The notes below the pieces were generated by a model, which had not been told where the DNA came from, did not search any database, and saw only the letters and a program-made list of their open reading frames with translations. The position numbers and the translations under genes are program-made. DNA of 64,000 nt from the NCBI RefSeq assembly GCF_000411295.1, contig NZ_KE150421.1, positions 1,035,645 to 1,099,644 on the forward strand, written 5' to 3'. Source of the DNA: Paenisporosarcina sp. HGH0030 (GTDB lineage: Bacteria; Bacillota; Bacilli; Bacillales_A; Planococcaceae). How positions within the stretch are numbered: position 1 is the stretch's first letter; the number at the start of each line of letters is the position of its first letter. Positions 45,756 to 58,462 of the stretch are shown piece by piece.

Positions 45756-46678
45756 TCTGTATCTCCTCCTAATCGATTAAACATTTTTTCTGGTTTCATC
45801 TTGCCTTCTTTGGTCGGATGGTTGACATAAACAGCAACAGCCTTTTCCTCCACGGTAAAGACAATACGGTCATGATTCTTCAGTGCATCAATGGCATCCA
45901 ATACCTGACCATTCTGAACCGATTTCATCAAAAACGGTGGTACTTCAAATTTCGGCATATCTTGAAGTGCATAATCCAAGTCATACAATTTCTCAGTCAA
46001 TATGTTATTTTCGACCAGTTCCTGTACTTGATTCAGCGTCAGACAATCTTCAGCGGTGAATGTACCAGAAGCCGTGCGAACTAGTTTTGACATATGTGCT
46101 GGATAGCCTAGTTTTTCACCAATTTGTACAGCCAGCGTTCGTATATACGTACCTTTGCTGCATGATACGCGAATATTGAAGGTAACAAGTTCTCCAGAAA
46201 AAATATCCTCTTCACTAAGCAGAGATAGTTCATAAATCTTTACTTGTCTGCTAGGTCGTTCAACGGATTGGCCGGCTCTAGCATATTCATATAGTTTCTT
46301 TCCATTCACTTTTACTGCCGAGTACATCGGTGGCGTTTGCTCAATCGTACCAGTCAAGGAAAGTAAAGAATCAAGGATTTGCTGTCGTGAGAAATGCTTG
46401 TTGGATTCATCCGCCTCTACCACTTCACCGTCTGCGTCCTCTGTGGTTGTTGCAGTACCAATTGTCACTTCTGCTTCGTATATTTTCCCTGCATTTGTAA
46501 GATACTCCGCTACTTTGGTTGATTCCCCTAAACAAATGGGCAAGACTCCTTCCACACTTGGATCGAGAGTTCCTGTATGACCGATGCGTTTCATTTTTAA
46601 AATTTTTCGTAACTTAAAGACGCAATCGTGTGACGTCATCCCTTGTTCTTTCCATAGCGGAAGAATGCCGTTTTGCAT
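45752..46678 (-). CDS. truB: tRNA pseudouridine(55) synthase TruB
   Basis: Forms pseudouridine 55 in the T-loop of tRNAs. The catalytic aspartate is in GHTGTLDPSVEGVLP (about 34-48) and the family motif SCSKGTYIRTLA is present. 308 residues. ATG with AAGGAG. Coupled to ribF by ATGA overlap; a hairpin separates it from rbfA. Confidence 0.97.
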   Translation of the reverse strand: MQNGILPLWKEQGMTSHDCVFKLRKILKMKRIGHTGTLDPSVEGVLPICLGESTKVAEYLTNAGKIYEAEVTIGTATTTEDADGEVVEADESNKHFSRQQILDSLLSLTGTIEQTPPMYSAVKVNGKKLYEYARAGQSVERPSRQVKIYELSLLSEEDIFSGELVTFNIRVSCSKGTYIRTLAVQIGEKLGYPAHMSKLVRTASGTFTAEDCLTLNQVQELVENNILTEKLYDLDYALQDMPKFEVPPFLMKSVQNGQVLDAIDALKNHDRIVFTVEEKAVAVYVNHPTKEGKMKPEKMFNRLGGDTE

Positions 46679-46713
46679 TCGTTCCCACTCCTTTAATTAT
46701 GTAATTTAGAAAA

Positions 46714-46738
46714 AGCCTGCTTATAAAAAGCAGACTTC
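46714..46738 (-). terminator. Hairpin between rbfA and truB
   Basis: AAGTCTGCTT and AAGCAGGCTT (minus strand) form a 10-bp stem with one mismatch and a T5 tail. It would end or attenuate transcription before truB. Confidence 0.8.
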
Positions 46739-46744
46739 TTTTTG

Positions 46745-47101
46745 TTACTCAGTTTCTTCAGTTGTATCATTAATCTGTTTAAGTAAAGTGTCAATTTTGT
46801 TTCCGTAAGCAGATGACTCGTCAAATTCAAACATAAGTTCAGGTGTCTTACGTAATCGAATTCGTTGGCCAATTTCAGTACGGATAAATCCTTTAGCTTT
46901 AGCTAAACCTTTTAATGTTTCTTGACGTTTTCTATCGTCACCTAGAACAGTAATATAGACCGTCGCTTGTTGTAAATCACCAGTAACTTCTACATCAGTT
47001 ACAGTGACAAACCCAATGCGGGGATCTTTAAGTCTACGAGCAATAATTTCGCCTAATTCTTTCTTCATTTGTTCTGCTACTCGATTTGAGCGATTCGCCA
47101 T
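46745..47101 (-). CDS. rbfA: Ribosome-binding factor A
   Basis: A 118-residue KH-fold factor that helps 30S maturation near the 5' end of 16S rRNA. Family motifs: [30 protein letters not shown] and [17 protein letters not shown] with GAGGTG. It follows ylxP and precedes truB. Confidence 0.97.
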   Translation of the reverse strand: MANRSNRVAEQMKKELGEIIARRLKDPRIGFVTVTDVEVTGDLQQATVYITVLGDDRKRQETLKGLAKAKGFIRTEIGQRIRLRKTPELMFEFDESSAYGNKIDTLLKQINDTTEETE

Positions 47102-47123
47102 GATGGCTTCACCTCTGTTCTAT

Positions 47124-47402
47124 CTATAAATGTTCACGGATGGTTTCCGTTCGTTCCCATTCTGGATTTGACTCCAAGTAATGTATGGCGTGGGTCAACT
47201 CACGGTCGCTTGCATCAATTGATGAAGCTACACAAACAATCGCAATACGCGTTCTTTGCCATTTATCTTGATGATCTACTTCAGAAATAGATACGTTAAA
47301 CTTTTGCTTCGTTCGAGTAAGCATGCGCTGTAGAACAGCGCGCTTCTCTTTTAACGAGTGCGACGTCGGAATGATGAACTCGCATTCCGCGTAGGCAATC
47401 AT
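47124..47402 (-). CDS. ylxP: YlxP, DUF503 protein
   Basis: A 92-residue DUF503 protein with the conserved start [19 protein letters not shown] and [17 protein letters not shown]. It is regularly found between infB and rbfA and has been linked to ribosome maturation by context. Overlaps infB by ATGA. Confidence 0.93.
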   Translation of the reverse strand: MIAYAECEFIIPTSHSLKEKRAVLQRMLTRTKQKFNVSISEVDHQDKWQRTRIAIVCVASSIDASDRELTHAIHYLESNPEWERTETIREHL

Positions 47403-49912
47403 TTGCGTTTAATTTCTTCCATTACGAATGCTTCAATAATGTCGCCTTCTTTAACATCATTGTAGTTTTTCACAGTGATCCCACATTCATACCCACGAGC
47501 GACTTCTTTTACATCATCTTTGAAGCGTTTTAGTGACTCTAACTCACCTTCAAATACAACGATGCTGTCACGAATGACACGAACGCCACTATCTCGGCTG
47601 ATTTTACCTTCTGTTACATAACTTCCGGCAATCGTACCGATTTTCGTAACTTTGAACGTTTCACGAACTTCAGCCTGACCGATAATTTTTTCTTGGAATT
47701 CAGGATCAAGTAAGCCAGTCATTGCCGCTTCAATTTCCTCAATTACTTTATAAATTACACGGTGCAGACGAATGTCTACGCCTTCAGCCTCAGCTGCACG
47801 TTTTGCATTGGTATCAGGTCGTACGTTGAAACCAATAACAATTGCATTGGAAGCTGCAGCAAGTGAAATATCTGATTCAGTAATTGCACCAGCACCAGTA
47901 TGGATGATGCGAACATTAACGCCTTCAACGTCAAGCTTCATCAGAGATGCGGCCATTGCTTCAACAGATCCTTGTACGTCTGCTTTCACAATCAGATTTA
48001 ATTCTTTCATTTCACCTTGTTTCATTTGGTCAAATAAGTTATCAAGCGTCACACGTGTTTTTTCAGAGCGTTGAGCTTGAAGCGCAGTGGATGCACGTGA
48101 TTCCCCTACTTGACGTGCTGTTTTCTCATCTTCGAATACTACAAAACGGTCACCAGCTTGAGGCACATCATTCAATCCTGTAATTTCAACAGGTGTACTT
48201 GGACCTGCTTCTTTCACACGACGACCTAAATCATTGACCATTGCACGTACGCGACCGAAAGTATGACCGACTACGATTGGGTCTCCAACTTTAAGCGTTC
48301 CATCTTGCACTAGAAGTGTAGCAACTGAACCGCGACCTTTATCAAGTTGAGCTTCAATTACTGTTCCAATTGCACGACGTTTAGAATCCGCTTTTAGTTC
48401 TGCAACTTCTGAAACTAATAAAACCATTTCAAGTAAGTTGTCAATTCCCTCACCTTTTAGTGCTGAGATTGGTGCGAAAATTGTATCGCCGCCCCATTCT
48501 TCAGATACTAAACCATGTTCAGTCAATTCTTGCATTACACGTTCAGGATTAGCAGATGGTTTATCCATTTTATTCACAGCAACGATAATTGGCACTTCAG
48601 CCGCCTTGGCATGATTGATTGCTTCAATCGTTTGAGGCATTACACCGTCATCTGCTGCAACTACTAAAATGGTAATATCGGTTACTTTGGCACCACGAGC
48701 ACGCATTGTTGTGAAAGCCGCGTGACCAGGAGTATCCAGGAAAGTGATTTTCTTGCCGTTTTCAACAACTTGGTATGCACCAATATGTTGTGTAATCCCG
48801 CCAGCTTCGCCAGCTGTCACTTTTGTATTACGGATAGAATCTAGAAGTGTTGTTTTACCATGGTCAACGTGACCCATAATTGTTACAACTGGTGGACGTT
48901 CTTTTTGAACGCCTTGTTCTTCTGCTTCACCTTCGAAATAGCCTTCTAAATCCGAAATATCAACGCGGATTTCTTCTTCTACTTCAACACCATAATCGGT
49001 ACAGATCAATTCAATTGCATCTTTATCCAATTCTTGGTTGATTGTTGCCATCACGCCAAGCAAGAATAATTTTTTGATAATTTCAGATGGCTCTCTGCCT
49101 AATTTTTTTGCCAGTTCAGCCACTGTCAATGATTCATAGAATGTGATTTTTTCAGGTAATTCTTTTTCTTTTCTTGGTACTGGAGGAGCAACAGGTTGAC
49201 GGTTTTGTTTCCCTTTGTTTCTTCCAGCGCGATTACCAGTGCCTGGACGGTGATTTCCGCCGCCACCTGGACGTCCACCAAATCCTGAACCTGCAGGACG
49301 GTTTTGTCCGAAGACTTTCTTTTCTTTTGATTGTGCACCTTGATCTTGTTTACGGCTGTCCCCTGTAGCAGTTGCTGCAGGTTTTTGCTTGTCACGAGAA
49401 GGTGTATTCGTCATCCCACGGCTTTGACCAGATGATGGTTTAGCTGGTGTACTTGGTTTATTTCCTTGATAACCACTTCCAGCTGGACGATCCCCTTGTG
49501 GGCGATTCCCTTGATATCCACTACCTTGTGGGCGGCTGCCTTGTGAACCAGACCCTTGTGGACGATTGCCTTGAGGACGGTCACTTTGTGGACGGTTGCC
49601 TTGTGAACCTGAACCCTGTGGACGGCTGCCTTGTGAACCTGAACCCTGTGGGCGATTTCCTTGATAACCAGAACTTTGGGGACGGCTGTTTTGAGAACCT
49701 GAACCCTGTGGACGATTGTTGCTTTGTGGTGCAGTTTTATGAGCAGGAGCAGACGGTTTCTTGTAGACAGAGTCCAACTTCGAAACTGCGTCGCCTTCTA
49801 ATGTCGACATATGATTCGTCACTTGTACGTTCAACTTACTTAATTGCTCAATAACTTCTTTACTCGTTTTATTTATTTGCTTTGCATATTCATGGACGCG
49901 TAATTTGGTCAT
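47399..49912 (-). CDS. infB: Translation initiation factor IF-2 with N-terminal repeat array
   Basis: The GTPase that loads initiator tRNA. It is 837 residues, long compared with B. subtilis (about 716). After the first IF2-N domain, residues about 66-150 hold eight or nine copies of a ten-residue Gly/Gln/Arg/Pro/Ser unit such as [11 protein letters not shown] second basic linker follows. The G-domain is standard: [29 protein letters not shown] at [11 protein letters not shown] behind GGGGGTG. Confidence 0.97.
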   Translation of the reverse strand: MTKLRVHEYAKQINKTSKEVIEQLSKLNVQVTNHMSTLEGDAVSKLDSVYKKPSAPAHKTAPQSNNRPQGSGSQNSRPQSSGYQGNRPQGSGSQGSRPQGSGSQGNRPQSDRPQGNRPQGSGSQGSRPQGSGYQGNRPQGDRPAGSGYQGNKPSTPAKPSSGQSRGMTNTPSRDKQKPAATATGDSRKQDQGAQSKEKKVFGQNRPAGSGFGGRPGGGGNHRPGTGNRAGRNKGKQNRQPVAPPVPRKEKELPEKITFYESLTVAELAKKLGREPSEIIKKLFLLGVMATINQELDKDAIELICTDYGVEVEEEIRVDISDLEGYFEGEAEEQGVQKERPPVVTIMGHVDHGKTTLLDSIRNTKVTAGEAGGITQHIGAYQVVENGKKITFLDTPGHAAFTTMRARGAKVTDITILVVAADDGVMPQTIEAINHAKAAEVPIIVAVNKMDKPSANPERVMQELTEHGLVSEEWGGDTIFAPISALKGEGIDNLLEMVLLVSEVAELKADSKRRAIGTVIEAQLDKGRGSVATLLVQDGTLKVGDPIVVGHTFGRVRAMVNDLGRRVKEAGPSTPVEITGLNDVPQAGDRFVVFEDEKTARQVGESRASTALQAQRSEKTRVTLDNLFDQMKQGEMKELNLIVKADVQGSVEAMAASLMKLDVEGVNVRIIHTGAGAITESDISLAAASNAIVIGFNVRPDTNAKRAAEAEGVDIRLHRVIYKVIEEIEAAMTGLLDPEFQEKIIGQAEVRETFKVTKIGTIAGSYVTEGKISRDSGVRVIRDSIVVFEGELESLKRFKDDVKEVARGYECGITVKNYNDVKEGDIIEAFVMEEIKRK
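49463..49717 (-). repeat. 30-bp coding repeats in infB
   Basis: Near-identical 30-bp units encode the ten-residue repeats of IF-2 residues 66-150. The units share GGTTCAGG- and CCACAAGG-type blocks, so slippage could change copy number between strains. Confidence 0.8.
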
Positions 49913-49916
49913 TTGG

Positions 49917-50237
49917 TCACCCCCGGTTAAATTCGTTGAGAAGTCCGGACAGTTTTTTAGCGAAACCGTCGTCAGTAATTGCGAGTACCACGCGGGCCTC
50001 TTTTCCTGTAGCATGTCCGAGATCAGAACGATCACCGAAAACATGTAACTCAACGTTGTATGTGTTGCATTTATCTTGAATTTTTTTCATCGTATTGTCT
50101 GATGCATCTGAAGAGATGATAACGAGTTTCGCACGGTTAGTACGAATATCTTTGACTACAAGCTCTTCTCCAGATATCAACATTCTTGCACGCACTGCCA
50201 GACCAATCAATTGTAAGATTCGTTGCTGTGTATTCAT
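49917..50237 (-). CDS. rplGA: YlxQ, L7Ae-family ribosomal protein
   Basis: A 106-residue L7Ae/L30e/S12e-fold protein ([32 protein letters not shown]) that probably binds K-turn RNA. Located between ylxR and infB as usual. Overlaps ylxR by ATGA. Confidence 0.93.
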   Translation of the reverse strand: MNTQQRILQLIGLAVRARMLISGEELVVKDIRTNRAKLVIISSDASDNTMKKIQDKCNTYNVELHVFGDRSDLGHATGKEARVVLAITDDGFAKKLSGLLNEFNRG

Positions 50238-50512
50238 ATAATTTGCTCTCTTTCAATCACAGTTAACAATTCTTCAAAAATGCTTTCTGGTATTTTTGCT
50301 TCCAATTGACTATCCAGCACTTTGCGTTTTTTAGCGATTTCTACTGCCTGCTTGGTTTTGGAGACATACGCTCCACGACCAGACTTTTTGCCAGTTAGAT
50401 CGACTGAAACTTCGCCTTCTTTTGATCGTACAACTCGAATCATTTCTTTTTTAGGAAACATTTCGCCTGTTGCCACGCATTTTCGTAAAGGTATTTTCTT
50501 TTGACTAGACAT
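50234..50512 (-). CDS. ylxR: YlxR, DUF448 RNA-binding protein
   Basis: A 92-residue protein with the DUF448 core KIPLRKCVATGEMFPKKEMIR and GRGAYVSKT. Recently implicated in transcriptional and metabolic regulation in B. subtilis; molecular role uncertain. The ATG directly after a TTG is chosen on ribosome-binding-site spacing (GAGGGTG). Confidence 0.93.
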   Translation of the reverse strand: MSSQKKIPLRKCVATGEMFPKKEMIRVVRSKEGEVSVDLTGKKSGRGAYVSKTKQAVEIAKKRKVLDSQLEAKIPESIFEELLTVIEREQII

Positions 50513-50531
50513 CAAAATTCACCCTCTTCGC

Positions 50532-51677
50532 TTATTCTTCGTCATCTTTATATAAATCAAAATTGTCATCGATATTTTCTTCATACTCTTCATCTTCAAG
50601 GTCGAAGTTTTCAGAAGCATGGGCAGATGGGTAAATACCTAATTCGCGAGCATCTGTTTCACTCTTGATATCGATTTTCCATCCAGTCAATTTAGCTGCT
50701 AGACGTGCATTTTGTCCACGTTTACCAATGGCTAAAGATAATTGATAGTCAGGTACTACCACTGTTGTAGATTTCTCTTCTTCATGGACTTGAACATCTA
50801 ATACTTTAGATGGGCTAAGTGCATTGGCAACAAATACCACTGGATCTTCAGACCATTCCACAATATCAATCTTTTCACCATTCAACTCATTAACGATTGT
50901 TTGAACGCGAGAACCTTTTGCACCTACGCAAGAACCTACTGGATCTACATCATCATTATGGGCAACAACTGATATTTTCGATCGATCGCCAGCTTCACGA
51001 GCGATTGATTTTATTTCTACGATGCCATCGTATATTTCAGGAACTTCCATTTCAAATAGACGACGAAGTAATCCAGGGTGTGTACGAGATACAAATACTT
51101 GTGGTCCACGAGTTGTACGTTCTACTTTCGTGATATACACTTTAATGCGCTCATGCGGACGGTATGTTTCAGTTTGAATTTGTTCATTCACCGGTAATAC
51201 CGCTTCAACTTTACCAAGTCCTACATAAATATTACGAGCATCCAGACGCTCAACAACACCATTTACGATATCTTCTTCGCGATCAACATACTCTTCATAA
51301 ATCAATCCACGTTCTGCTTCACGAACACGTTGTGTAACCACTTGTTTAGCAGTCTGTGCCGCGATACGTCCGAAGTTTCTAGGTGTTACTTCTTGTTCTA
51401 CAATATCTCCCAGTTCAAACGCAGGATTTACTTGTTTCGCGTCTTCTAATGAAATATGTAGTCGGTCATCCAACACTTCTTCCATTACATCCTTGCGTGA
51501 GTAAACCTTCATCGAACCATTATCCAGATTCAAATCAACACGTACGTTTTGTGCTTGATTAAAATTGCGTTTATACGCTGTAACAAGCGCCGCTTCAATC
51601 GCTTCAATTAGTACATCTCGTGAAATTCCTTTTTGTTTTTCAAGAGCTATTAAAGCATCCAGCAACTCATTTGCCAT
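50532..51677 (-). CDS. nusA: Transcription termination/antitermination factor NusA
   Basis: A 381-residue RNA polymerase-associated factor: N-terminal domain (about 1-125), S1 (about 135-200), two KH domains ([31 protein letters not shown]). The C-terminus is short and acidic ([21 protein letters not shown], partly shown), as in other Firmicutes lacking the acidic repeats of E. coli. ATG with AGGAGTG. Confidence 0.98.
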   Translation of the reverse strand: MANELLDALIALEKQKGISRDVLIEAIEAALVTAYKRNFNQAQNVRVDLNLDNGSMKVYSRKDVMEEVLDDRLHISLEDAKQVNPAFELGDIVEQEVTPRNFGRIAAQTAKQVVTQRVREAERGLIYEEYVDREEDIVNGVVERLDARNIYVGLGKVEAVLPVNEQIQTETYRPHERIKVYITKVERTTRGPQVFVSRTHPGLLRRLFEMEVPEIYDGIVEIKSIAREAGDRSKISVVAHNDDVDPVGSCVGAKGSRVQTIVNELNGEKIDIVEWSEDPVVFVANALSPSKVLDVQVHEEEKSTTVVVPDYQLSLAIGKRGQNARLAAKLTGWKIDIKSETDARELGIYPSAHASENFDLEDEEYEENIDDNFDLYKDDEE

Positions 51678-51700
51678 TATTTTTCACTCCTACATTCACA

Positions 51701-52183
51701 TTATGCAGAGAAATTAATCGCTAAACGCGCGAATGCAATTTTCTCTTTTGTAAGTTGAACTTTAATTTTTCTAGTTTTAATTCGAACTTCCATTTCTAAG
51801 CCTTGTTCGCTATAAGCAGTCAAAAAGCCTTCAAACTCTTTTTCTTTCAGGCCATTCACCAGTTCATATGTTTTCACATGAATGAATTGACCAACTGCAC
51901 GTTCGAAGTCACTCTCTTTGTTCAATGGACGTTCTGCCCCAGGTGAAGAAACTTCTAAAAAGTAGTTTTGCTCAATTGGATCCTTTGCATCCAACACTTC
52001 GCTGATACGTTCGCTTACAAGCGCACAATGCTCAATGTCAATGCCACCTTGAGGAGTATCTACATAAATACGTAAAAACCAATTACGACCTTCTTTTACG
52101 AACTCCGTATCAACGAGCTCCAAATTCAACTCTTCAACAATGGGCGTCACAAGCTTTTCTACTTCGGTTAATATTTTGCTCAT
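51701..52183 (-). CDS. rimP: Ribosome maturation factor RimP
   Basis: A 160-residue 30S assembly factor; motifs DTEFVKEGRNWFLRIYVD and EVSSPGAERPLNKESDF. The ATG at MSKILTEVEKLV with GGGAGG 5 nt upstream is chosen over an ATG six codons earlier. Heads the rimP-nusA-infB operon. Confidence 0.96.
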   Translation of the reverse strand: MSKILTEVEKLVTPIVEELNLELVDTEFVKEGRNWFLRIYVDTPQGGIDIEHCALVSERISEVLDAKDPIEQNYFLEVSSPGAERPLNKESDFERAVGQFIHVKTYELVNGLKEKEFEGFLTAYSEQGLEMEVRIKTRKIKVQLTKEKIAFARLAINFSA

Positions 52184-52224
52184 ATATGCCTCCCGCTGCA
52201 ACTTATTTTCGACATAACAAACAG

Positions 52225-52250
52225 AAAAGAGCGGGAAATCCCACTCTTTT
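52225..52250 (-). terminator. Intrinsic terminator of polC
   Basis: AAAAGAGCGGGA and TCCCACTCTTTT form a stem with one mismatch. It separates polC from the rimP operon. Confidence 0.88.
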
Positions 52251-52317
52251 GCCGTAAATCTATCAACAACTTGTTATACAAATGATACCATACGAATGCT
52301 CGCAGTGCAAATCAGGC

Positions 52318-55300
52318 CTAGAATAGCGACAATTGATTCGCATCTGGCATGCCTTCGAGACAACCAAGTTGATCCATGTATTCAATCAATGTTTTGGAAA
52401 CACGTCCACGTTGTCCTAAATCTTCTTTCGATAGGAACTCGCCATTTTTCCGTGCTTCCACAATCGTTTTGGCTACGTTTGTTCCGAGTCCAGGAATCGC
52501 ATCGAAAGGTGGAATCAATCCTTTGCCATCAATGACAAATTCAGCCGCCTTTGATTCGTAGAGATCCACTTTTTTAAAGTGGTAACCACGTTCACACATC
52601 TCCAAGGCAATTTCCAGAACCGTCAACAAGCTTTTTTCTTTCGGAGCGGCATCCAATCCTTTGGCATTAATCTCATCAATTTTTGCACGGATCGATGCAG
52701 AACCTTTCGTCATAGCGTGCAAGTCAAAATCTGCTGCGCGTACTGTGAAATATGCTGCGTAGTAAAGGATCGGGAAATGTACTTTGAAATATGCAATTCG
52801 AACAGCCATTAATACATAAGCGGCTGCATGGGCTTTCGGGAACATGTACTTAATCTTTTTACACGCTTCGATATACCATGCAGGAACGCCATTTGCCTTC
52901 ATGTCTTCTTCAAATTCCGGAGTTAACCCTTTCCCTTTACGCACAGATTCCATAATTTTAAATGCCAGAGACGGTTCAAGACCCTGGTAAATTAAATACA
53001 CCATGATATCATCCCGGCAACCAATTACATCCGAAAGCTGACAAGTCCCATTTTGAATAAGTTCCTGTGCATTTCCAAGCCACACGTCAGTACCATGAGA
53101 TAGTCCTGAGATTTGAACAAGTTCAGAGAAAGTGGATGGTTTCGTTTCTTCCAACATTTGACGAACAAAACGTGTACCAAACTCAGGAATCCCGAGTGTA
53201 CCCGTCTTACAGCCAATTTGTTCCTGTGTTACTCCAAGTGACTCCGTTCCACTGAAAATCTTCATTACTTCAGGGTCATCCGTTGGAATCGTTTTTGGAT
53301 CGATGCCAGACAAGTCCTGTAACATCCGGATAGCTGTCGGATCATCGTGTCCCAGGATATCAAGTTTCAATAAGTTATCATGGATGGAATGGAAGTCAAA
53401 GTGAGTTGTTTTCCACTCGGAGTCCTGTGCATCAGCAGGGAACTGAATCGGTGAAAAATCGAAAATATCCATGTAATCCGGGACAACAATGATTCCCCCT
53501 GGATGTTGTCCTGTCGAACGTTTAACTCCAGTACACCCTTGAACAAGTCGGTCGATTTCAGCGCCACGTATTGTTAAGTTGTGATCATTCGCATAACCAC
53601 GTACGTAGCCGTATGCTGTTTTCTCAGCAACCGTTCCAATCGTACCTGCACGATAAACATTGTCTTCACCAAAAAGTACTTTCGTGTAGTTATGTGCAAT
53701 CGGCTGATATTCTCCACTAAAGTTCAAATCGATATCGGGTACTTTATCCCCTTTAAATCCAAGAAACGTTTCGAAAGGAATATCTTGACCATCTTTTTTG
53801 TAAGGTATTTCACAATGCGGGCAGACTTTGTTTGGCAAATCAAAGCCTGAACTGACAGATCCATCATCAAAGAATTCAGCATGCTGGCATGAAGGACATA
53901 CATAATGTGGCGGCAATGGATTCACTTCCGTAATTTCCATTAACGTCGCTACAAGAGAAGATCCAACGGAACCACGGGAACCTACTAAGTAGCCGTCATC
54001 CAAAGATTTCTTTACTAGCTTATGAGAAATCAAATAAATAACTGCAAATCCGTGTCCAATAATGGAAGTAAGTTCTTTTTCAATACGGGCTTCCACAATT
54101 TCCGGCAATGAATCTCCGTAAATCTGTCTTGCCATCGCATAGCTCAATTCTCGAACTTCTTCATCAGAACCTTCGATTTTCGGCGTATACAAATCATCTT
54201 TAATCGGTTTGATGTCTCCGATTCTCTCCGAAATTTTATGGCTGTTCTCCACAACAATTTGTTTCGCGGTTTCTTCACCCAGGAAGGCGAAAGCGTCCAA
54301 CATTTCATTTGTAGTACGGAAATGAACTTTCGGTAACTTGTGGCGGTTCAGTGGATTGGCTCCACCTTGCCCTCCAATTAGAATCTGTCTAAAAATCGCA
54401 TCGTTCTCGTTTACATAATGGACATTTCCAGTTGCGACTACCGGACGTGCAATTTTTTTGCCCAGTTTAATCATTTTTCGAATGATGTCTTCAAGATTCC
54501 ATTCATCTCTCACAAGCTCGAGTTCAATTAAATGTGCGTAAACTTCTTTCGGATGGACTTCCAAGTAATCATAGAATTTTGCAATTCCCTCGACTTCTTC
54601 AGGAGATTTCTGCATTAACCCTTCGAATACTTCCCCTTTATCACACCCGGAACCAATCAACAGCCCTTTACGATGCTTGACTAGAACGGAACGCGGGATC
54701 CTCGGAACCCGGAAAAATGTGTTCATATGGGAATACGAGACTAGTTTAAACAAGTTTTTCAATCCGTCTTCATCCGTGGCAAGAAGCGTGCAGTGAGATG
54801 GACGCGCTCTCTTGTACGACTCTCCATTACCTGTTTGATGGTTGAACTCGTCGTGATAGTGAATCCCTTTTTGTTCAGCTTCTTTCAACAAGTTCAACAG
54901 TAAGTAGCCCGTGGCTTCCGTATCATAGATTGCCCGATGATGCTGGGTGAGCTCGATATTGAACTTTTTGGCCATCGTGTTTAATCGATGGTTTTTCATT
55001 TCCGGATGAAGGAAACGTGATAATTCCAACGTATCGATGACAGGATGGACCGTTTGTTCCAGACCGACTTTCTTATAGCCTACGTACAGGAAACCCATAT
55101 CGAATGACGCATTATGTGCAACCATGATGCTATCGCCGATCCAATCGTGGAAGCGCTTGATGACGTCTTCAATATCCGGTGCATCACGCACCATATCATC
55201 GGTGATACCCGTCAAATCGATGGTAGTAGCAGACAATGGATGATGCGGATTTGCAAAGCTTTCGAATTTGTCGATGACTTGACCATCTTTGATTTTCACA

Positions 55301-56646
55301 GCTGCAAGCTCAATAATGGTATCGTATACCGCAGAAAGGCCTGTCGTTTCAACGTCGAATACGACATAGGTTGCATCCGCTAGTGCTCGATGCTCCTCTT
55401 CATAGGCAATGTTTACTCCGTCATTGACCATGTAGATTTCCAATCCATAAATGATTTTAATACCATGTTTTTTTCCGGCTGCATAAGCATCCGGGAAGGA
55501 TTGAACAACAGCATGATCCGTAATTGCGACAGCGGGGTGTCCCCATTTGGCTGCCTGACTTACCAAGGCATCTACAGAAGAGACCGCGTCCATCTGACTC
55601 ATTGGTGTGTGTAAATGAAGTTCAATCCTTTTTTCATCTTCTGGAGCAGTATCTTTTCTGGAATCCACTTTAATTTCCATAATATCCTGTGCCATTATGA
55701 TCAAGTCTCGAACGAATGTATCGTTCTGTACTGAACCACGGACTTTTAGCCATGTCCCTTTTTTCAGCAGACCCATAAGCTCTGCATCTTCTTTGTCCCG
55801 GGAAAACATTTTAACAAGAATCGAGTCTGTGTAATCTGTAACTTTGACTGTTAATAATGAGCGGCCGCTTCGAAGTTCTTTTACCTCAACATCAAAAACA
55901 AAGCCTTCAATCGTGATGCGTCTTTCTTCATCCTGAATTTGCTTGATTTCCATAATTGGCTCGTCCGCTTTAATCGGGGTACCCAGTTGGAAGGGGCCAT
56001 TCAAGGTTACCCCAGGATTTGATGCACGATCTTTTTCACGTTTCTGCATATCAGCCAATGCTTTCTTGCCCAGCTCTTCTTCTTCGATTCTTCGTTGCTC
56101 CATAAACGCTTGCTGTGCTTCTGCCAGTTCTGCCTCTTGTTCGATAAATTTAAAATCAATCGGTAAGATTGGGAAACCATACGAAGCATAGACATCAGCA
56201 ATTTTAGACGCATATTTGCCTTTCAGTGTACGGAATTCAATTTCCTGTGCACACGTAAAATGGACGGTCTGACCATTGAAAGATGGAATTTGTGCATGTA
56301 GAAGATTTCGTAGAGGAGGCGACATATCATCAATTTCCTGCAATACAAACGGCCAGTAAGAAGCGATTAACTCAGCATCGACATGAGGTGATTCACAAGT
56401 AAGTGATAATTTTATATCCGCAATGCCAGCAAACTTTTCACGTAACCGCATATTGAATAGTTGAAACATGTTATAAGGCAATAGTTTCTCAACTTCTATA
56501 GTAAAACGCCATACACGCTCTTTTTTATGTACCGTCATACGACTTAGGGAAGCCGATTCAAAATGAGTCATGTATTCATCAGCGGTAAGTTCCAATTGTT
56601 GTAATAATAGTTGTAACCTTTTTTTGGCATCTTGTTCGTTACTCAT
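52318..56646 (-). CDS. polC: DNA polymerase III alpha subunit PolC
   Basis: The leading-strand replicative polymerase of low-GC Firmicutes, 1442 residues, close to the B. subtilis length. OB-fold (about 235-330), N-terminal PHP ([14 protein letters not shown]), inserted DEDDh exonuclease ([19 protein letters not shown]), zinc site ([15 protein letters not shown]), and the polymerase aspartates in [12 protein letters not shown] with GGAGG. Located after proS. Confidence 0.98.
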   Translation of the reverse strand: MSNEQDAKKRLQLLLQQLELTADEYMTHFESASLSRMTVHKKERVWRFTIEVEKLLPYNMFQLFNMRLREKFAGIADIKLSLTCESPHVDAELIASYWPFVLQEIDDMSPPLRNLLHAQIPSFNGQTVHFTCAQEIEFRTLKGKYASKIADVYASYGFPILPIDFKFIEQEAELAEAQQAFMEQRRIEEEELGKKALADMQKREKDRASNPGVTLNGPFQLGTPIKADEPIMEIKQIQDEERRITIEGFVFDVEVKELRSGRSLLTVKVTDYTDSILVKMFSRDKEDAELMGLLKKGTWLKVRGSVQNDTFVRDLIIMAQDIMEIKVDSRKDTAPEDEKRIELHLHTPMSQMDAVSSVDALVSQAAKWGHPAVAITDHAVVQSFPDAYAAGKKHGIKIIYGLEIYMVNDGVNIAYEEEHRALADATYVVFDVETTGLSAVYDTIIELAAVKIKDGQVIDKFESFANPHHPLSATTIDLTGITDDMVRDAPDIEDVIKRFHDWIGDSIMVAHNASFDMGFLYVGYKKVGLEQTVHPVIDTLELSRFLHPEMKNHRLNTMAKKFNIELTQHHRAIYDTEATGYLLLNLLKEAEQKGIHYHDEFNHQTGNGESYKRARPSHCTLLATDEDGLKNLFKLVSYSHMNTFFRVPRIPRSVLVKHRKGLLIGSGCDKGEVFEGLMQKSPEEVEGIAKFYDYLEVHPKEVYAHLIELELVRDEWNLEDIIRKMIKLGKKIARPVVATGNVHYVNENDAIFRQILIGGQGGANPLNRHKLPKVHFRTTNEMLDAFAFLGEETAKQIVVENSHKISERIGDIKPIKDDLYTPKIEGSDEEVRELSYAMARQIYGDSLPEIVEARIEKELTSIIGHGFAVIYLISHKLVKKSLDDGYLVGSRGSVGSSLVATLMEITEVNPLPPHYVCPSCQHAEFFDDGSVSSGFDLPNKVCPHCEIPYKKDGQDIPFETFLGFKGDKVPDIDLNFSGEYQPIAHNYTKVLFGEDNVYRAGTIGTVAEKTAYGYVRGYANDHNLTIRGAEIDRLVQGCTGVKRSTGQHPGGIIVVPDYMDIFDFSPIQFPADAQDSEWKTTHFDFHSIHDNLLKLDILGHDDPTAIRMLQDLSGIDPKTIPTDDPEVMKIFSGTESLGVTQEQIGCKTGTLGIPEFGTRFVRQMLEETKPSTFSELVQISGLSHGTDVWLGNAQELIQNGTCQLSDVIGCRDDIMVYLIYQGLEPSLAFKIMESVRKGKGLTPEFEEDMKANGVPAWYIEACKKIKYMFPKAHAAAYVLMAVRIAYFKVHFPILYYAAYFTVRAADFDLHAMTKGSASIRAKIDEINAKGLDAAPKEKSLLTVLEIALEMCERGYHFKKVDLYESKAAEFVIDGKGLIPPFDAIPGLGTNVAKTIVEARKNGEFLSKEDLGQRGRVSKTLIEYMDQLGCLEGMPDANQLSLF

Positions 56647-56678
56647 ACTCTATGCCTCCTTTCTTTCATAAGAAAAAG

Positions 56679-56709
56679 AAAGGAAGACCCGATTTCAAGG
56701 TCTTCCTTT
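56679..56709 (-). terminator. Intrinsic terminator of proS
   Basis: AAAGGAAGACC and GGTCTTCCTTT form an 11-bp perfect stem with a 9-nt loop; T-rich tail on the minus strand just before polC. Confidence 0.9.
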
Positions 56710-56712
56710 TGA

Positions 56713-58425
56713 TTAATCGTTTAATGACGAAAAGAAAGCTTGAAGATGGTCAACTACCTCTTCTTTTTTCCATTCAAATGCTTCGCCAGTTTTTCTTATT
56801 TTCACTTCGACTAAACCTTCGGCTGCTTTTTTACCGACTGTTATTCGGATCGGTAAACCGATTAAATCTGAATCGGCAAATTTCACACCCGCACGTTCAG
56901 CACGGTCATCATATAACACATCGTAGCGATATGATTTCATTAAATTATATAATTCATCAGAAAGAGCAACTTGTGCTTCGTCCTTTGTATTTACAGGCAC
57001 TAAATGTACATTATATGGCGCGATTGCACTTGGCCAGATAAATCCTTTATCATCTTGGAACTGTTCCGCAACAGCAGCCATGACACGGGAAACCCCAATA
57101 CCGTAACACCCCATAATATAAGGCTGTGAACGGCCATTATCATCAAGGAAAGTTCCGTTCATCGGTTCAGAGTAGGTTGTACCAAGTTTAAAGACGTGTC
57201 CTACTTCAATTCCTTTAGCGAAAACGATTGTTCCATTGCCGTCAGGAGAAGCGTCGCCTTCCATGATGAAACGTAAATCTTCATACTGGTCTACTGCAAA
57301 ATCACGTTCTGGATTAACATTCGTTAAATGGAATCCAGCAACATTTGCTCCACATACGCCATTACGAATCGACGCTACAGCATGATCAGCAATGACTTTT
57401 ACACCTAATGGAATTTTTACAGGACCTAGAGACCCAACTTCACATTGAAGCAAGTTTTGCACCTCTTCTTCAGATGCAAACTCTACCACTTTTGCCTGCA
57501 ATGTATTTTTAACTTTTATATCATTGATTTCGTGATCTCCGCGAGCGAGAACCAATACTAATTCCCCATCCACGTTAAACACCAACGTTTTGATACATTG
57601 TTGAGCATCTAGATTCAGGAAGCTCGCTACTTGCTCAATCGTTTTTTGGTCAGGAGTAGCTACTTTCTCGACCTCTTTTAGCTCTTCTGTTGATGCTGCA
57701 TATGAAACTTTAACTTCAGCCATTTCAATATTAGCAGCAAAGTCAGATGCGTCAGAATATGCAATCGTATCTTCCCCGATTTCAGAAAGGACCATGAATT
57801 CATGCGTATCTTTTCCACCGATTGCTCCTGAATCCGCAATAACCGCACGGAAATTCAATCCTAATCTAGAGAAAATATTTGAATAAGCTTTGACCATGTC
57901 TTCATAAGTCTGATCTAAACTCTCACGTGTAGCATGGAAAGAGTAAGCATCTTTCATAAGAAACTCACGGCCACGAAGCAAGCCAAAACGAGGGCGTTTT
58001 TCGTCACGGAATTTCGTTTGAATCTGGTAAAGAGTTAAAGGTAATTTTTTATATGACTTGATTTCGTCACGAAGCAAAGAAGTAATGACTTCTTCATGTG
58101 TTGCCCCCAAAGCGAAATCACGATTGTGTCGATCTTTTAAACGCATTAATTCCGGACCATATGAATACCAACGTCCAGTTTCTTGCCATAGTTCAGCTTG
58201 TTGCATCGCAGGCATTAATACTTCAACACCATTGATAGCATCCATTTCTTCCCGAACAATGCTCTCTACTTTTTGAAGAACGCGTTTTCCAAGAGGTAAG
58301 AAAGAATAAATGCCACTTGTATTTTGACGAATAAACCCTGCACGAAGTAGCAGCTGATGCGACTTAACGTCGGCATCAGCTGGAGTTTCACGAAGTGTAG
58401 GGATGAATGTAAGACTTTGTTTCAT
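56713..58425 (-). CDS. proS: Prolyl-tRNA synthetase
   Basis: A 570-residue bacterial-type (with INS editing domain) class II synthetase. Motif 2 region [17 protein letters not shown], motif 3 [16 protein letters not shown] editing domain about 225-405 (shown by [19 protein letters not shown]). ATG with GAGGAG. Located 37 bp after rseP. Confidence 0.97.
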   Translation of the reverse strand: MKQSLTFIPTLRETPADADVKSHQLLLRAGFIRQNTSGIYSFLPLGKRVLQKVESIVREEMDAINGVEVLMPAMQQAELWQETGRWYSYGPELMRLKDRHNRDFALGATHEEVITSLLRDEIKSYKKLPLTLYQIQTKFRDEKRPRFGLLRGREFLMKDAYSFHATRESLDQTYEDMVKAYSNIFSRLGLNFRAVIADSGAIGGKDTHEFMVLSEIGEDTIAYSDASDFAANIEMAEVKVSYAASTEELKEVEKVATPDQKTIEQVASFLNLDAQQCIKTLVFNVDGELVLVLARGDHEINDIKVKNTLQAKVVEFASEEEVQNLLQCEVGSLGPVKIPLGVKVIADHAVASIRNGVCGANVAGFHLTNVNPERDFAVDQYEDLRFIMEGDASPDGNGTIVFAKGIEVGHVFKLGTTYSEPMNGTFLDDNGRSQPYIMGCYGIGVSRVMAAVAEQFQDDKGFIWPSAIAPYNVHLVPVNTKDEAQVALSDELYNLMKSYRYDVLYDDRAERAGVKFADSDLIGLPIRITVGKKAAEGLVEVKIRKTGEAFEWKKEEVVDHLQAFFSSLND

Positions 58426-58462
58426 AAGTTAAAAGCTCCTCATACCATCCGTAGATTAAATT

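Noticed and set aside
45756-45780. FMN riboswitch controlling ribF
   Set aside because: ribF overlaps truB and has no leader of its own.
49447-49854. Plus-strand repetitive frame ([10 protein letters not shown]-type units)
   Set aside because: Antisense read of the infB decapeptide repeats.
58426-58462. T-box leader upstream of proS
   Set aside because: Only 37 bp separate proS from rseP, and the expected specifier and antiterminator elements are absent.
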